A stretch of 64,000 bases of DNA from Serratia nevei (GCF_037948395.1 NZ_CP149940.1:3596001-3660000); one strand, 5' to 3'. Counted from the stretch's first letter, positions 19,519 to 28,564 are shown. The notes: a model not told the origin generated them from the sequence alone. Translations and numbers: made by a program.

Positions 19519-20649
19519 ATGGCTTACACCACTTTTTCTCAGACCAAAAACGACCAGCTGCAAGAGCCGATGTTCTTCGGCCAGTCGGTAAACGTTGCGC
19601 GTTTCGACCAGCAAAAGCATGAAATCTTCGAAAAACTGATCGAAAAGCAGCTCTCCTTCTTCTGGCGCCCGGAAGAAGTTGACGTCTCCCGCGATCGCAT
19701 CGATTACCAGGCGCTGCCGGAGCACGAGAAGCACATCTTCATCAGCAACCTGAAGTATCAGACGCTGCTGGACTCCATCCAGGGCCGCAGCCCGAACGTC
19801 GCGCTGCTGCCGCTGATCTCGATCCCTGAGCTGGAAACCTGGGTGGAAACCTGGTCGTTCTCCGAGACTATCCACTCCCGTTCCTACACTCACATCATCC
19901 GCAACATCGTCAACGATCCGGCGCTGGTGTTCGACGACATCGTCACCAACGAAGAGATCAAGAAGCGCGCGAAAGACATCTCCGGCTACTACGACGATCT
20001 GATCGAGATGACCAGCTACTATCACCTGCTGGGTGAAGGCACCCACCAGGTGAACGGTAAAACCGTCACCGTCAATCTGCGCGCGCTGAAGAAGCAGCTG
20101 TACCTGTGCCTGATGAGCGTGAACGCGCTGGAAGCGATCCGCTTCTACGTCAGCTTCGCCTGCTCCTTCGCGTTCGCCGAGCGCGAACTGATGGAAGGCA
20201 ACGCCAAAATCATCAAGCTGATCGCCCGCGACGAAGCGCTGCACCTGACCGGCACCCAGCACATGCTGAACCTGATGCGTTCCGGCGCCGACGATCCGGA
20301 AATGGCAGAGATCGCCGAAGAATGCCAGCAGCAGTGCTACGATCTGTTCGTGCTGGCCGCCCAGCAGGAAAAAGAGTGGGCGGAATACCTGTTCCGCGAC
20401 GGTTCGATGATCGGCCTGAACAAAGACATCCTGTGCCAATATGTGGAGTACATCACCAATATCCGCATGCAGGCGGTCGGCCTCGGTCTGCCGTTCGAAA
20501 CCCGCTCCAACCCGATCCCGTGGATCAACGCCTGGTTGGTATCCGACAACGTACAGGTGGCGCCGCAGGAAGTGGAAGTGAGCTCCTACCTGGTTGGCCA
20601 GATCGACTCGGAGATCAACGCCGACGACCTGAGCGACTTCGAACTGTAA
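19519..20649 (+). CDS. nrdB: Class Ia ribonucleotide reductase, small subunit
   Basis: The protein has 376 residues, as in E. coli. The di-iron ligands lie in typical helices ([40 protein letters not shown]), and the radical tyrosine is Tyr123 in HSRSYTH. The C-terminal tail [13 protein letters not shown] docks on NrdA. NrdB houses the diferric-tyrosyl radical needed for catalysis. yfaE follows after three bases and supplies electrons to this cofactor. Confidence 0.99.
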   Translation: MAYTTFSQTKNDQLQEPMFFGQSVNVARFDQQKHEIFEKLIEKQLSFFWRPEEVDVSRDRIDYQALPEHEKHIFISNLKYQTLLDSIQGRSPNVALLPLISIPELETWVETWSFSETIHSRSYTHIIRNIVNDPALVFDDIVTNEEIKKRAKDISGYYDDLIEMTSYYHLLGEGTHQVNGKTVTVNLRALKKQLYLCLMSVNALEAIRFYVSFACSFAFAERELMEGNAKIIKLIARDEALHLTGTQHMLNLMRSGADDPEMAEIAEECQQQCYDLFVLAAQQEKEWAEYLFRDGSMIGLNKDILCQYVEYITNIRMQAVGLGLPFETRSNPIPWINAWLVSDNVQVAPQEVEVSSYLVGQIDSEINADDLSDFEL

Positions 20650-20652
20650 GCG

Positions 20653-20913
20653 ATGGCGACGCCAATCGTAACGCTGCGCGCCGCCGGCACGCAGCTCTCC
20701 TGCCCCAACAGTGAAAACTGCCTGCTCGACGTGCTGGAACTGCACGACGTGCAGGTGGAGTACCAATGCCGCTCCGGCTATTGCGGCGCCTGCCGCCTGA
20801 AGCTGGTGAAAGGCGAAGTGGCCTACCGCCAACAGCCGCTGGCGTTTATCAACGCCGGCGAGATCCTGCCCTGCTGCTGTATGCCGCTGACGGACATCGA
20901 GCTGGAAATGTAA
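20653..20913 (+). CDS. yfaE: 2Fe-2S ferredoxin YfaE, NrdB cofactor maintenance
   Basis: The protein has 86 residues with the plant-type ferredoxin motif: Cys39, Cys44 and Cys47 in YQCRSGYCGACRLK, with the fourth ligand in the CCC at 74-76. In E. coli YfaE helps regenerate the diferric-tyrosyl radical of NrdB. It starts three bases after the nrdB stop codon, so it is cotranscribed and probably translationally coupled. Confidence 0.95.
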   Translation: MATPIVTLRAAGTQLSCPNSENCLLDVLELHDVQVEYQCRSGYCGACRLKLVKGEVAYRQQPLAFINAGEILPCCCMPLTDIELEM

Positions 20914-20948
20914 AGTCGGGTGCCGGAAACCGCGCCTGGAGACCAGAA

Positions 20949-20966
20949 GGCGGGGTTGCCCCCGCC
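20949..20966. terminator. G+C-rich hairpin at the 3' ends of yfaE and hok
   Basis: The stem GGCGGGG/CCCCGCC lies 35 bp after yfaE and a few bases past the hok stop on the other strand. On the minus strand it is followed by TTCTGG. This resembles the 3'-end hairpin of plasmid R1 hok mRNA as I remember it, so it may serve the toxin mRNA as well as yfaE. Confidence 0.6.
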
Positions 20967-20972
20967 CTATGA

Positions 20973-21125
20973 TTACCGCTTCACCTCACACGCCAACCTG
21001 ATCAGGATAGTGATATTTTCCTGGTAGATTTTCAGCTCGCACAGCGAGTCTCTTATCATCCAGATAAATAACAAAACCGTAATACATACAACGGTTAGCG
21101 AGTGAAACACATGCTTTAAACGCAT
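20973..21125 (-). CDS. Hok/Gef-family type I toxin (50 aa)
   Basis: The minus strand encodes a 50-residue peptide starting MRLKHVFHSLTVVCITVLLF. It has one membrane helix (about residues 6-24), then RDSLCELKI, the conserved cysteine motif of Hok/Gef toxins, and a short C-terminal domain ending ACEVKR. AGGAGG stands 5-6 bases before the ATG. Hok peptides insert in the inner membrane and collapse the potential. The leader holds a sequence matching the Sok target of plasmid R1 (CTAGACACC, then GGTAGCCCCTT), and an antisense promoter reads across it. The locus is convergent with yfaE. An in-frame stop just upstream excludes a longer in-frame product. Confidence 0.88.
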   Translation of the reverse strand: MRLKHVFHSLTVVCITVLLFIWMIRDSLCELKIYQENITILIRLACEVKR

Positions 21126-21156
21126 GCTTGCCTCCTTGCTGTGAAGGGGCTACCAT
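20986..21156 (-). CDS. Mok-like overlapping reading frame (56 codons)
   Basis: In a frame different from hok, an ATG at 21156 inside the leader opens a 56-codon frame that runs across most of hok and stops at 20986. In plasmid R1 a leader frame called mok couples translation to hok and is the real target of Sok. The ATG here lies within the presumed Sok target, which fits that role, but it has no obvious Shine-Dalgarno and the peptide has no recognisable domain. It is a candidate only. Confidence 0.35.
   Translation of the reverse strand: MVAPSQQGGKHAFKACVSLANRCMYYGFVIYLDDKRLAVRAENLPGKYHYPDQVGV
21128..21156 (+). promoter_or_regulatory. Promoter of the Sok-like antisense RNA
   Basis: TTGCCT (21128-21133) and TACCAT (21151-21156) are 17 bp apart, about five bases before the likely RNA start. 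The geometry corresponds to the sok promoter of plasmid R1 (TTGCGC, 17 bp, TATCCT). Confidence 0.55.
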
Positions 21157-21161
21157 ACCGG

Positions 21162-21220
21162 TGTCTAGGCGGTATGTGCAGCCCCATTCTGATTGAGAGT
21201 CAGTCTGGGGCTTTCATCTA
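21162..21220 (+). ncRNA. Sok-like antisense RNA (type I antitoxin)
   Basis: The RNA would be about 60 nt. A single-stranded 5' end (TGTCTAGGCGGTATG) is complementary to the hok leader. A long hairpin follows, AGCCCCA/TGGGGCT (21180-21212) with an inner CTGA/TCAG stem, then TTTCATCT. This follows the plan of R1 Sok: short free 5' end, one hairpin, T-rich end. The ends are inferred. Confidence 0.65.
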
Positions 21221-21356
21221 TCCGCCTGGTCACACAATGCCCAAGACGAACAGTCTCAAGCACCCGCCAAAAGAGTAACAGCATTCCCTCGCCGCGAATA
21301 TCCCCTATAAGATTATGATTAATCAGGGATATATAACCATCCTCAAAGTATTTCGC
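21221..21356. other. Spacer between hok/sok and the AraC-type gene
   Basis: The hok mRNA promoter should lie here on the minus strand, but I see no convincing -35/-10 pair. No gene is visible. Confidence 0.35.
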
Positions 21357-22178
21357 TTAGCGCCCCTTTCCTGCCGATGCGGAAAAATAACGCGCCGGAG
21401 AATCGCCAAAGGCTTTGCGAAACATGGCGATAAAATTACTCGGCGAGGCATACCCCAGCGTTTCCGCGATCTGCAACACCGTTTCACCTTCGGCCAGCTT
21501 CGCCAATGCATATGACAACCGAGCCTGCTGGCGCCACTGGGCAAAACTCAGCCCCGTTTCGCCGATCATCAGCCGCCGCAGAGTACGCGGCGACATCGCC
21601 CCCCATTCGGCCCAGGCTTCCAGCGAACGCTCGCTCCCCGGCTGCGCCAGCAAGGCCTGCAGAACACCGGCCAGGCGCGGATGGGACGACATCGGCAAAT
21701 GCAGCGGCTCCGTTGGCGCCAGACGTATCTCGTCCCGCATCACCTGCGCCATGCGATCCTGCTCCAGGGTGAGCGCGCTGCGTTTATCCCAGCCTTCTGC
21801 TCGCAGAGCCAGCGCCTGCAGCACGGGGCTAATACCGATGACGCAGGGTGCATTCGACAGGTCGTTGCAGGCCTCTGGCGCCAGCAGCAAACTCCAGCCG
21901 CTCAGCGCGCCGCAGACCTGCACCCGGTGCTGCGTCGCCGGCGGGATCCACCCCGCCCGCTGCGGCGGCAGCACCCAATCGCCGTGCGCCGTGCGCACAT
22001 GCAGCAAACCGCTTTCGACGCACAACAGCTGCCCGCGCACATGCTGATGCCAGCCGTATTCGCGCGTGCCCAACCGATACTCCCGGCCTGCCGCGTCGCG
22101 GCCGCCAAGGGCGATCAGCCAGGGGCCCGCCCGCCATTCGCTGCAGTCAGCGTCGGCGAAGTGAGGGTTATCGTTCAT
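21357..22178 (-). CDS. AraC-family transcriptional regulator
   Basis: The protein has 273 residues from the ATG at 22178 (a GTG at 22187 is in frame but less likely). The N-terminal half looks like a cupin sensor domain (LCVESGLLHVRTAHGDWVLPPQRAGWIPPATQHRVQV). The C-terminal half is the double helix-turn-helix of AraC proteins (MSPRTLRRLMIGETGLSFAQWRQQARLSYALAKLAEGETVLQIAETLGYASPSNFIAMFRKAFGDSPARYF). It is divergent from the FAD monooxygenase gene with a 116-bp gap, so it probably controls that gene. The effector is unknown. Confidence 0.88.
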   Translation of the reverse strand: MNDNPHFADADCSEWRAGPWLIALGGRDAAGREYRLGTREYGWHQHVRGQLLCVESGLLHVRTAHGDWVLPPQRAGWIPPATQHRVQVCGALSGWSLLLAPEACNDLSNAPCVIGISPVLQALALRAEGWDKRSALTLEQDRMAQVMRDEIRLAPTEPLHLPMSSHPRLAGVLQALLAQPGSERSLEAWAEWGAMSPRTLRRLMIGETGLSFAQWRQQARLSYALAKLAEGETVLQIAETLGYASPSNFIAMFRKAFGDSPARYFSASAGKGR

Positions 22179-22294
22179 ATTGGCCACTTATCACTATTTT
22201 TAGTCCAGATGCCGTTATATCAACCTTTTCCTGCGCCGACATAATGAAATGCTTCCGGCCGCTCCCGTTTGTGGCCACTGACTCACGAGGGAAC

Positions 22295-23503
22295 ATGATG
22301 ACAACACTCAGCATTGGCATTATCGGCGCCGGGCCCGGCGGCCTGTGTCTGGCTCAGGGACTGCGCCGCTTCGGCATCCACGCCACGGTGTTTGAACGCG
22401 ACACCACGCCGCAAGCGCGCGATCAGGGCTATCGGCTGCGCATCGATCCGACGGGCCAGCAGGCACTGGCCGCCTGTCTGCCGCCAGCGCATTACCGGTT
22501 GCTCTGCGCCAGCAGCGCGCAAAACAGCGGCGAGAGCAATCTATGGGATCCGCAGCTTGCCCCACTCAACGCCCGACGCCCCGAGCACTGGCTGCCCTCC
22601 AGCCCGCGGCAGGCGCAGGAACCGAGCGGCGATCTCGGCATTCATCGGCAAACGCTGCGCGAAATCCTGCTCACCGGTCTGCAAGACCGGGTGCGCTTCG
22701 GCTATACCCTGTGTGAATTTGCACAAACGCCGCAGGGCGTGGAGCTTCAGTTCGCCAACGGCGAACAAGCGCGGGTCGATGTGCTGATCGCCGCCGACGG
22801 CGTCAACTCGCTGGTGCGGCGGCGCTGCCTGCCCGAGGCGGGGCCCGAAGACAGCGGCGCGGTCACCCTCTACGGCAAAACGCCGCTCGATGCGGCGACC
22901 CGTGCCCAATTGGCCCCCGAATTGCTGCGCGGCGTGTCGGTCGTCTTCGCCGACGGCTTGTCGCTGGTGATTGAACCGATGCGCTTTCAGGCGCCCATGG
23001 CGCAGCTGGCAGCCGACTATGCGCCGGACTGCCCCCTCACGCCGGTAGACGACTATCTCTATTGGGCCTGTATCGGAACGGCTGAACGACTCGGCGGGCC
23101 GGCGCGGGCGGAGGGAAGCGCTGCGCTGCAGGCACGCGTAAGGCATATCTCGCAGGGATGGGCCCCCGCTCTGCAAACGGCGTTAGCGCTGGCGGATCCC
23201 CTGTCGCTCAGCGTGCGGGCGGTGCAGGTCACGCAGACGATGCCGGTGTGGCACAGCGAACGTATCGCCTTTCTCGGCGACGCCGTGCACGCCATGAGCC
23301 CGGCGGGCGGGCTCGGCGCCAATACCGCGTTGGCGGACGCCGCCAGCCTGGCGATGCATCTGGCGCAGGCCGGCAGCGCCGCGCAGGCGCTCAAGGACTA
23401 TGGTGCAGATCTGCAAACGCGGGGCGCGGCGGCGATACGCCTTTCACGCCTGGCGTCCGAACGGTTGCAGCAAAACCGTGACGCCGGCGACTCAGCATCA
23501 TGA
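22295..23503 (+). CDS. FAD-dependent aromatic-type monooxygenase
   Basis: The protein has 402 residues. It has the PHBH-type flavin fold: dinucleotide-binding GIIGAGPGGLCLAQGLRRFGIHATVFERD at the N-terminus, ADGVNSLVRR (the DG motif) in the middle, and the FLGDAVHAMSPAGGLGANTALADAASLA motif that binds FAD ribityl phosphate. Such enzymes hydroxylate aromatic or polyketide substrates with NAD(P)H; some inactivate antibiotics. The substrate here is unknown. Two adjacent ATGs (22295, 22298) follow GAGGGA. The divergent AraC-type gene is the likely regulator. Confidence 0.87.
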   Translation: MMTTLSIGIIGAGPGGLCLAQGLRRFGIHATVFERDTTPQARDQGYRLRIDPTGQQALAACLPPAHYRLLCASSAQNSGESNLWDPQLAPLNARRPEHWLPSSPRQAQEPSGDLGIHRQTLREILLTGLQDRVRFGYTLCEFAQTPQGVELQFANGEQARVDVLIAADGVNSLVRRRCLPEAGPEDSGAVTLYGKTPLDAATRAQLAPELLRGVSVVFADGLSLVIEPMRFQAPMAQLAADYAPDCPLTPVDDYLYWACIGTAERLGGPARAEGSAALQARVRHISQGWAPALQTALALADPLSLSVRAVQVTQTMPVWHSERIAFLGDAVHAMSPAGGLGANTALADAASLAMHLAQAGSAAQALKDYGADLQTRGAAAIRLSRLASERLQQNRDAGDSAS

Positions 23504-23506
23504 CCG

Positions 23507-24703
23507 TCACTCGATAATTTCCACCACCTCCAGCCAGGCGTTTTTACCGCACGCCTGGCCCCCATTCAGCCAGCGGCGCAGCATATCCAGCGCCAGCATC
23601 GCCACCGACTCCTGCCGCAGCCGCAGGCCGTGGCGCAACGCCCGATAACGCACGGTCTGGCCAATGCCGCCGCGCGGCGTATGCAGCGCAATGCTCACCT
23701 GCTCGTCGCGCATGGCGCTGACCGCCAACGCCAACGGCGCACCGGTCAATTCCGCCAGCGAGCGGGCGCGCGCCAGCGTCGTTTCCAGCGTTTCGATGCA
23801 GTGCGCCGGCAGCAGCTCGCCCCCCGCCAGCGGCGCCCCTTCGCTCTGCAGCTGCAGATTGATCAACCCGGCGCTGAACTGCTCGCTCAACGCCAGCTTC
23901 AGCCCTTGCTGATTCAGACGCTGCGTCAGCGTCGCCGGTAACCCGGCGGTGCCTTCAAAGATGCAGTTGTCCCCCGCCACCTCGCGCACGCGCCGCCAGG
24001 CCTGCTCCATCTCCGCACGCCGGCTTTCAGGCCCGGTCAGCTTCAGCTCGATAATCGGGCTGGATGAGCGGTAACCCAGCACCACTTCCGGCGGCAACGG
24101 CATGCCATCCAGCTCGGCGGCCAGATCGCTCTCGGAGGTGCCGAAGGTGGTCAGGCGCAGGCACAGCGGCGGCGCTGGCAAGGTGAAGCGCTGGCGCAGG
24201 CGCGGCACGATCTGCTGTTCGACCATCACTTTGAATTCCGACGGCACGCCGGGGGTGAAGAACATCTGACATTGGTTCAGCTGCAGCGCAAACCCACAGG
24301 CGGTGCCTACCGGGTTATCCAGCATTTCCGCGTTGGCCGGGATCTGCGCCTGCTTGCGGTTGGAAGGGGCCATCGGCCGCCCGCGCTCGGCGAAATAGGC
24401 TTCCATGCGCGCCAGCCAGTCGGCCCGTTCGACCAGCTCTACGCCACAGGCTTTCGCGGCGGCCAGCGCGCTGAGATCGTCGCTGGTCGGCCCCAGGCCG
24501 CCGTTGACGATCAGCACATCGGCGATATGGCTTCGTTCCTGCAGGATCTCGATCAACGCAGAGAGGCTGTCCCCGACCGTTTCACGCCCGCTCATCGGCA
24601 CCCCCTGCTGGAACAGGTAGTCCGCCAGCCAGGCGGCGTTGGTATCAATAATTTGCCCGTGCAGCACCTCATCGCCGGTGCTGAGCATCTCCACCCTTAA
24701 CAT
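23507..24703 (-). CDS. yfaY: CinA-like protein YfaY
   Basis: The protein has 398 residues. The N-terminal MoaB/MogA-like domain (MLSTGDEVLHGQIIDTNAAWLADYLFQQG, NGGLGPTSDDLSALAAAKACG) is followed by a C-terminal domain like NMN deamidase PncC (LKLALSEQFSAGLINLQ). In E. coli YfaY is the CinA-type paralogue whose deamidase part appears inactive; the TAESxTGG motif of active PncC is not evident here either. The ATG at 24703 has GGGAGAGA at good distance; the longer frame to 24718 is rejected. It is convergent with the monooxygenase gene, only three bases apart. Confidence 0.85.
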   Translation of the reverse strand: MLRVEMLSTGDEVLHGQIIDTNAAWLADYLFQQGVPMSGRETVGDSLSALIEILQERSHIADVLIVNGGLGPTSDDLSALAAAKACGVELVERADWLARMEAYFAERGRPMAPSNRKQAQIPANAEMLDNPVGTACGFALQLNQCQMFFTPGVPSEFKVMVEQQIVPRLRQRFTLPAPPLCLRLTTFGTSESDLAAELDGMPLPPEVVLGYRSSSPIIELKLTGPESRRAEMEQAWRRVREVAGDNCIFEGTAGLPATLTQRLNQQGLKLALSEQFSAGLINLQLQSEGAPLAGGELLPAHCIETLETTLARARSLAELTGAPLALAVSAMRDEQVSIALHTPRGGIGQTVRYRALRHGLRLRQESVAMLALDMLRRWLNGGQACGKNAWLEVVEIIE

Positions 24704-24824
24704 TGATCTCTCCCACATTTTTTGGTCATTCCACTATAGAAGCCCGTAAATAACTTTTCACTAGCCGCCTGCGGATAATTTCAGCCATGGGCCCATTCCT
24801 CATGCGCCATGCAGCCCGCCGCAA

Positions 24825-24888
24825 TGTAAACATTACTGTACATCATGCGTAACGCCGGTTTGACACAAATTAGGGCTTCCACTATCCT
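24825..24888 (+). promoter_or_regulatory. tyrP promoter with a TyrR box
   Basis: TGTAAACATTACTGTACA (24825-24842) matches the TyrR consensus TGTAAA-N6-TTTACA with one mismatch. Downstream are TTGACA (24860-24865) and TATCCT (24883-24888), 17 bp apart. A TyrR box just upstream of the -35 fits activation or repression by TyrR with aromatic amino acids, as known for tyrP in E. coli. Confidence 0.8.
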
Positions 24889-24948
24889 GCCATCCTCATA
24901 AATCGTTACCTATAATTTTCAAAATCTTTCGGCTGGTAGAGAAAAAAC

Positions 24949-26157
24949 GTGAAGAATCGCACTCTTGGCAGTGTTTTTATCGTGGCGGGCACCACCATTG
25001 GCGCCGGGATGCTGGCGATGCCGCTGGCGGCAGCCGGCGTCGGCTTCGGCGTCACGCTGGCCTTACTGGTCGGGCTGTGGCTGTTGATGTGTTACACCGC
25101 GCTGCTGCTGGTGGAGGTTTACCAGCATGAGCAAGCGGATACCGGTCTGGGCACGCTCGCCAAACGTTATCTCGGCGGCGGCGGCCAGTGGCTGACCAGC
25201 TTTAGCATGATGTTCCTGATGTACGCCCTCACCGCCGCCTATATCAGCGGCGCCGGCGAATTGCTCGCCACCAGCATCAGCCAATGGACGTCGCAGGACT
25301 TCCCGGTGTCGCTCGGCGTGCTGCTGTTCACCCTGGTGGCCGGCGGCGTGGTGTGCATCGGCACCCACTCGGTCGACTTGTTCAACCGCATCCTGTTCAG
25401 TGCCAAAGTGGTGTTTCTGGTGGTGATGCTCGGCCTGATGTTGCCGAATATCCACCAGACCAATCTGATGACGCTGCCGCTGGAGCAAGGCCTGGCGCTG
25501 TCGGCCATTCCGGTTATCTTCACCTCCTTCGGCTTCCACGGCAGCGTGCCGAGCATCGTCAACTACATGGGCGGCAACATTCGCAAACTGCGTTGGGTGT
25601 TTATCATCGGCAGCGCGATCCCGCTGATCGCCTATATCTTCTGGCAGCTGGCGACGCTGGGCAGCATCAGCTCCGACACCTTCGTCGGCATTCTGGCGCA
25701 GCAGGCCGGGCTGAACGGCCTGTTGCAGGCGGTGCGCGATGCGGTGGCTTCGCCGCACGTTGAACTGGCGGTGCACCTGTTCGCCGATCTGGCGCTGGCG
25801 ACCTCGTTCCTCGGCGTGGCGCTCGGGCTGTTCGACTTCCTGGCCGACCTGTTCAAGCGGCAAGACAACGTGCGTGGCCGCCTGCAAACCGGCGCCATCA
25901 CCTTCCTGCCGCCGCTGGCCTTTGCGCTGTTCTACCCGCGCGGCTTCGTGCTGGCGTTGGGATTCGCCGCCATTGCCCTGTCGGTGCTGGCGCTGCTGTT
26001 GCCTTCACTGCTGGTGTGGAAAACGCGCCAAAAACATCAGGCGCAGTATCGCGTCTGGGGCGGTACGCCGGCGCTGGCGTTGGTGTTTGTCTGCGGGGTG
26101 ACGGTAATCGCCATTCAACTGGGCATCGCCAGCGGCATGCTGCCGGCGGTGGGGTAA
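24949..26157 (+). CDS. tyrP: Tyrosine-specific permease TyrP
   Basis: The protein has 402 residues (E. coli TyrP 403). It has about 11 membrane segments of the aromatic amino acid permease family, with the N-terminal signature [27 protein letters not shown] and later [18 protein letters not shown]. It imports tyrosine by proton symport. The start codon is GTG at 24949; this gives the standard N-terminus [10 protein letters not shown]. The upstream TyrR box supports the TyrP name over the related Mtr and TnaB. Confidence 0.93.
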   Translation: MKNRTLGSVFIVAGTTIGAGMLAMPLAAAGVGFGVTLALLVGLWLLMCYTALLLVEVYQHEQADTGLGTLAKRYLGGGGQWLTSFSMMFLMYALTAAYISGAGELLATSISQWTSQDFPVSLGVLLFTLVAGGVVCIGTHSVDLFNRILFSAKVVFLVVMLGLMLPNIHQTNLMTLPLEQGLALSAIPVIFTSFGFHGSVPSIVNYMGGNIRKLRWVFIIGSAIPLIAYIFWQLATLGSISSDTFVGILAQQAGLNGLLQAVRDAVASPHVELAVHLFADLALATSFLGVALGLFDFLADLFKRQDNVRGRLQTGAITFLPPLAFALFYPRGFVLALGFAAIALSVLALLLPSLLVWKTRQKHQAQYRVWGGTPALALVFVCGVTVIAIQLGIASGMLPAVG

Positions 26158-26174
26158 GCCAGGCAGAAAAGATA

Positions 26175-26197
26175 AAGGGGCCTGAAGGCCCCTTTTT
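26175..26197. terminator. Bidirectional terminator between tyrP and yfaZ
   Basis: The perfect stem AAGGGGCC/GGCCCCTT with a TGAA loop is followed by TTT on the plus side. It lies between two convergent genes. Confidence 0.85.
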
Positions 26198-26204
26198 CGC
26201 AGCG

Positions 26205-26747
26205 TCAGAAGCTCAGACCCACGCCGACGTAAGGGCCATCGGCCAGCGTATTGTCACGCCGTCCGTCTTTGCCTTCCATTTGCATGTAACGGTAGCCCAC
26301 GTCCACGCTCAGCGGACGGAACTTCCAGCGCAGGCCGCCGCTGGCTTCGTTATAGGCTTTCACGCCGCTGGTGAAGGATTCAGGCGCAAAGTACCCTTCG
26401 CCGTGCAGGCTGAAGTAACGGTTAATCTCCCACTCCAGGCCGCCGCCCAGCGCCACCGCCCCGCCGCTCTTCCCGTCTTTCGGGCTGAGGTACAGCGCTT
26501 TGGCACCCACGGTCGCCGTCAACGGCCCCAGCGGCACGCCAAAGTTCAGCCCCAGGCTGCCGACGTTGCCGTCGTGGTCGCTGCGCGCCCAGTTGCCGGT
26601 CAGGCCCAGGCCTGAAGAGCCGGTGCTCATGCCGACGCCCAGGTTGGTGTAGTGCTGCCCGGCTTCGCCCGACACGCTGATGGCGTTCGCCGCACCGGTC
26701 ACAAACAGCAATCCTGCCGCGCACGCGACCCAAGTCTTTTTCATCAT
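26205..26747 (-). CDS. yfaZ: YfaZ family outer-membrane protein
   Basis: The protein has 180 residues, the same as E. coli YfaZ. A signal peptide (MMKKTWVACAAGLLFVTGAANA) is followed by alternating amphipathic strands with many glycines, ending DGPYVGVGLSF with a terminal phenylalanine, as in small outer-membrane beta-barrels. Its function is unknown. The start at 26747 places the signal peptide correctly; the longer frame to 26789 has no sense. Confidence 0.9.
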   Translation of the reverse strand: MMKKTWVACAAGLLFVTGAANAISVSGEAGQHYTNLGVGMSTGSSGLGLTGNWARSDHDGNVGSLGLNFGVPLGPLTATVGAKALYLSPKDGKSGGAVALGGGLEWEINRYFSLHGEGYFAPESFTSGVKAYNEASGGLRWKFRPLSVDVGYRYMQMEGKDGRRDNTLADGPYVGVGLSF

Positions 26748-26789
26748 CTTTCCCTCTGGTTTGTCATCCGTACCGAATGATCGAATCAA

Positions 26790-27082
26790 CGCATAATAAT
26801 AACGTCACGAGTCTATACCAAAGCGCAATGAGTATTTAAGGGATAAAAGCGAAAAAATTCTTCAATAATCAAATAAATGTAAATATTTGCAAACAAGATT
26901 CTATATTCGTCAAGGCGATGCCAACGATAACCGAGACCTATTTGCCGCCGCTCGCCAATAGGGCTACAACTAGTAGTGGCTTTGACCAAGGTCAGGGGAA
27001 GAAGCCCCGCCAAAGGACTATGCTGATGAACGCTTAAACCGCCCGAGTCTTTACTTAACTGCACTACGATAAGGAGCAAGTG
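26790..27082. promoter_or_regulatory. Upstream region of katA
   Basis: The 293-bp gap is A+T-rich on the left and holds no gene. AAGGAG at 27071-27076 is the katA ribosome-binding site. Several ATAG/CTAT elements occur, but I could not fit a full OxyR site. Confidence 0.4.
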
Positions 27083-28519
27083 ATGAGCAAGAAAGGACTG
27101 ACCACCGCAGCCGGCGCCCCGGTTGTCGATAACAATAACGTGATCACCGCAGGCAAACGCGGCCCGATGCTGTTGCAGGACGTGTGGTTCCTGGAAAAAC
27201 TGGCCCACTTCGACCGTGAGGTTATCCCCGAGCGCCGCATGCACGCCAAAGGATCCGGCGCCTACGGCACCTTTACCGTTACCCACGACATCACCCGCTA
27301 TACGCGCGCCAAGATCTTCTCCGAGGTCGGCAAACAGACCGACATGTTTATCCGCTTCTCCACCGTCGCCGGTGAGCGCGGCGCCGCCGACGCCGAGCGC
27401 GACATTCGCGGCTTCGCCATGAAGTTCTATACCGAAGAAGGCAACTGGGATTTGGTGGGCAACGATACGCCGGTGTTCTATCTGCGCGATCCGCTGAAGT
27501 TCCCCGATCTCAACCACGTGGTGAAACGCGATCCGCATACCAACCTGCGCAACCCCGTCTACAAGTGGGACTTCTTCTCCCACCTGCCGGAATCGCTGCA
27601 CCAGCTGACCATTGACTTCAGCGATCGCGGCATTCCGAAATCCTACCGTCACATGCACGGTTTCGGCAGCCACACCTTCAGCTTTATCAATGCCGCCAAC
27701 GAACGTTTCTGGGTGAAATTCCACTTCCGCTGCGAGCAAGGCATTGAAAACCTGATGGATGAAGAAGCGGAAGCGATCATCGCCAAGGATCGCGAAAGCT
27801 CACAGCGCGATCTGTTCGACGCGATCAAACGCGGCGACTTCCCGCGCTGGAAGCTGCAAATTCAGATCATGCCGGAACACGAAGCCTCGCAGACGCCATA
27901 TAACCCGTTCGATCTGACCAAGGTGTGGCCGCACGGCGACTATCCGCTGATCGACGTTGGCTATTTCGAGCTGAACCGCAACCCCGACAACTACTTCTCA
28001 GAGGTTGAGCAGGTAGCGATGAACCCCGCCAACGTGGTGCCGGGCATCAGTTTCTCGCCGGATAAAATGCTGCAGGGCCGTCTGTTCTCCTATGGCGATG
28101 CGCACCGTTATCGCCTGGGCGTCAACCACCACCAGATCCCGGTGAACGGCGCCAAATGCCCGTTCCACAACTACCATCGCGACGGCGCGATGCGCGTGGA
28201 CGGCAACAGCGGCAACGGCGCCACCTACGAACCGAACAGCTTCGGCCTGTTCCAGGAGCAGCCGGACTTCAGCGAGCCACCGCTGAGCATTGAGGGCGCG
28301 GCCGACCACTGGAATCATCGTGAAGACGACGATTACTACAGCCAGCCGCGCGCGCTGTTCAACCTGCTGAGCGCCGAAGAGCACCAGCGCATGTTCACCC
28401 GCATCGCCGGCGAACTGTCGCAGGTGCCGGAACACATCCAGCGCCGTCAGGTCGAGCTATTCACCAAGGTGCACCCGGACTACGGCGCCGGCGTCGCCAA
28501 GGCGCTGGGGCTGAAATAA
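27083..28519 (+). CDS. katA: Monofunctional haem catalase KatA
   Basis: The protein has 478 residues, the small-subunit catalase size. Catalytic His54 ([12 protein letters not shown]) and Asn127 ([13 protein letters not shown]) are present, and the proximal haem ligand is Tyr337 in [14 protein letters not shown]. It converts hydrogen peroxide to water and oxygen in the cytoplasm. The ATG at 27083 follows AAGGAG by six bases; an in-frame GTG directly before it is not needed. It lacks the C-terminal flavodoxin-like domain of large catalases such as KatE. Confidence 0.97.
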   Translation: MSKKGLTTAAGAPVVDNNNVITAGKRGPMLLQDVWFLEKLAHFDREVIPERRMHAKGSGAYGTFTVTHDITRYTRAKIFSEVGKQTDMFIRFSTVAGERGAADAERDIRGFAMKFYTEEGNWDLVGNDTPVFYLRDPLKFPDLNHVVKRDPHTNLRNPVYKWDFFSHLPESLHQLTIDFSDRGIPKSYRHMHGFGSHTFSFINAANERFWVKFHFRCEQGIENLMDEEAEAIIAKDRESSQRDLFDAIKRGDFPRWKLQIQIMPEHEASQTPYNPFDLTKVWPHGDYPLIDVGYFELNRNPDNYFSEVEQVAMNPANVVPGISFSPDKMLQGRLFSYGDAHRYRLGVNHHQIPVNGAKCPFHNYHRDGAMRVDGNSGNGATYEPNSFGLFQEQPDFSEPPLSIEGAADHWNHREDDDYYSQPRALFNLLSAEEHQRMFTRIAGELSQVPEHIQRRQVELFTKVHPDYGAGVAKALGLK

Positions 28520-28540
28520 CCCCCTGCTGCCATCCGCTCA

Positions 28541-28564
28541 GCCGCCCTGTCGGGCGGCTTTTTT
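28541..28564 (+). terminator. Terminator of katA
   Basis: The stem GCCGCCC/GGGCGGC with a TGTC loop is followed by six T. It overlaps the first bases after the convergent menE stop codon. Confidence 0.9.

Noticed and set aside
26927..26976. OxyR-like ATAG/CTAT elements upstream of katA
   Set aside because: One 15-bp half fits loosely, but the second half is not at the required spacing.
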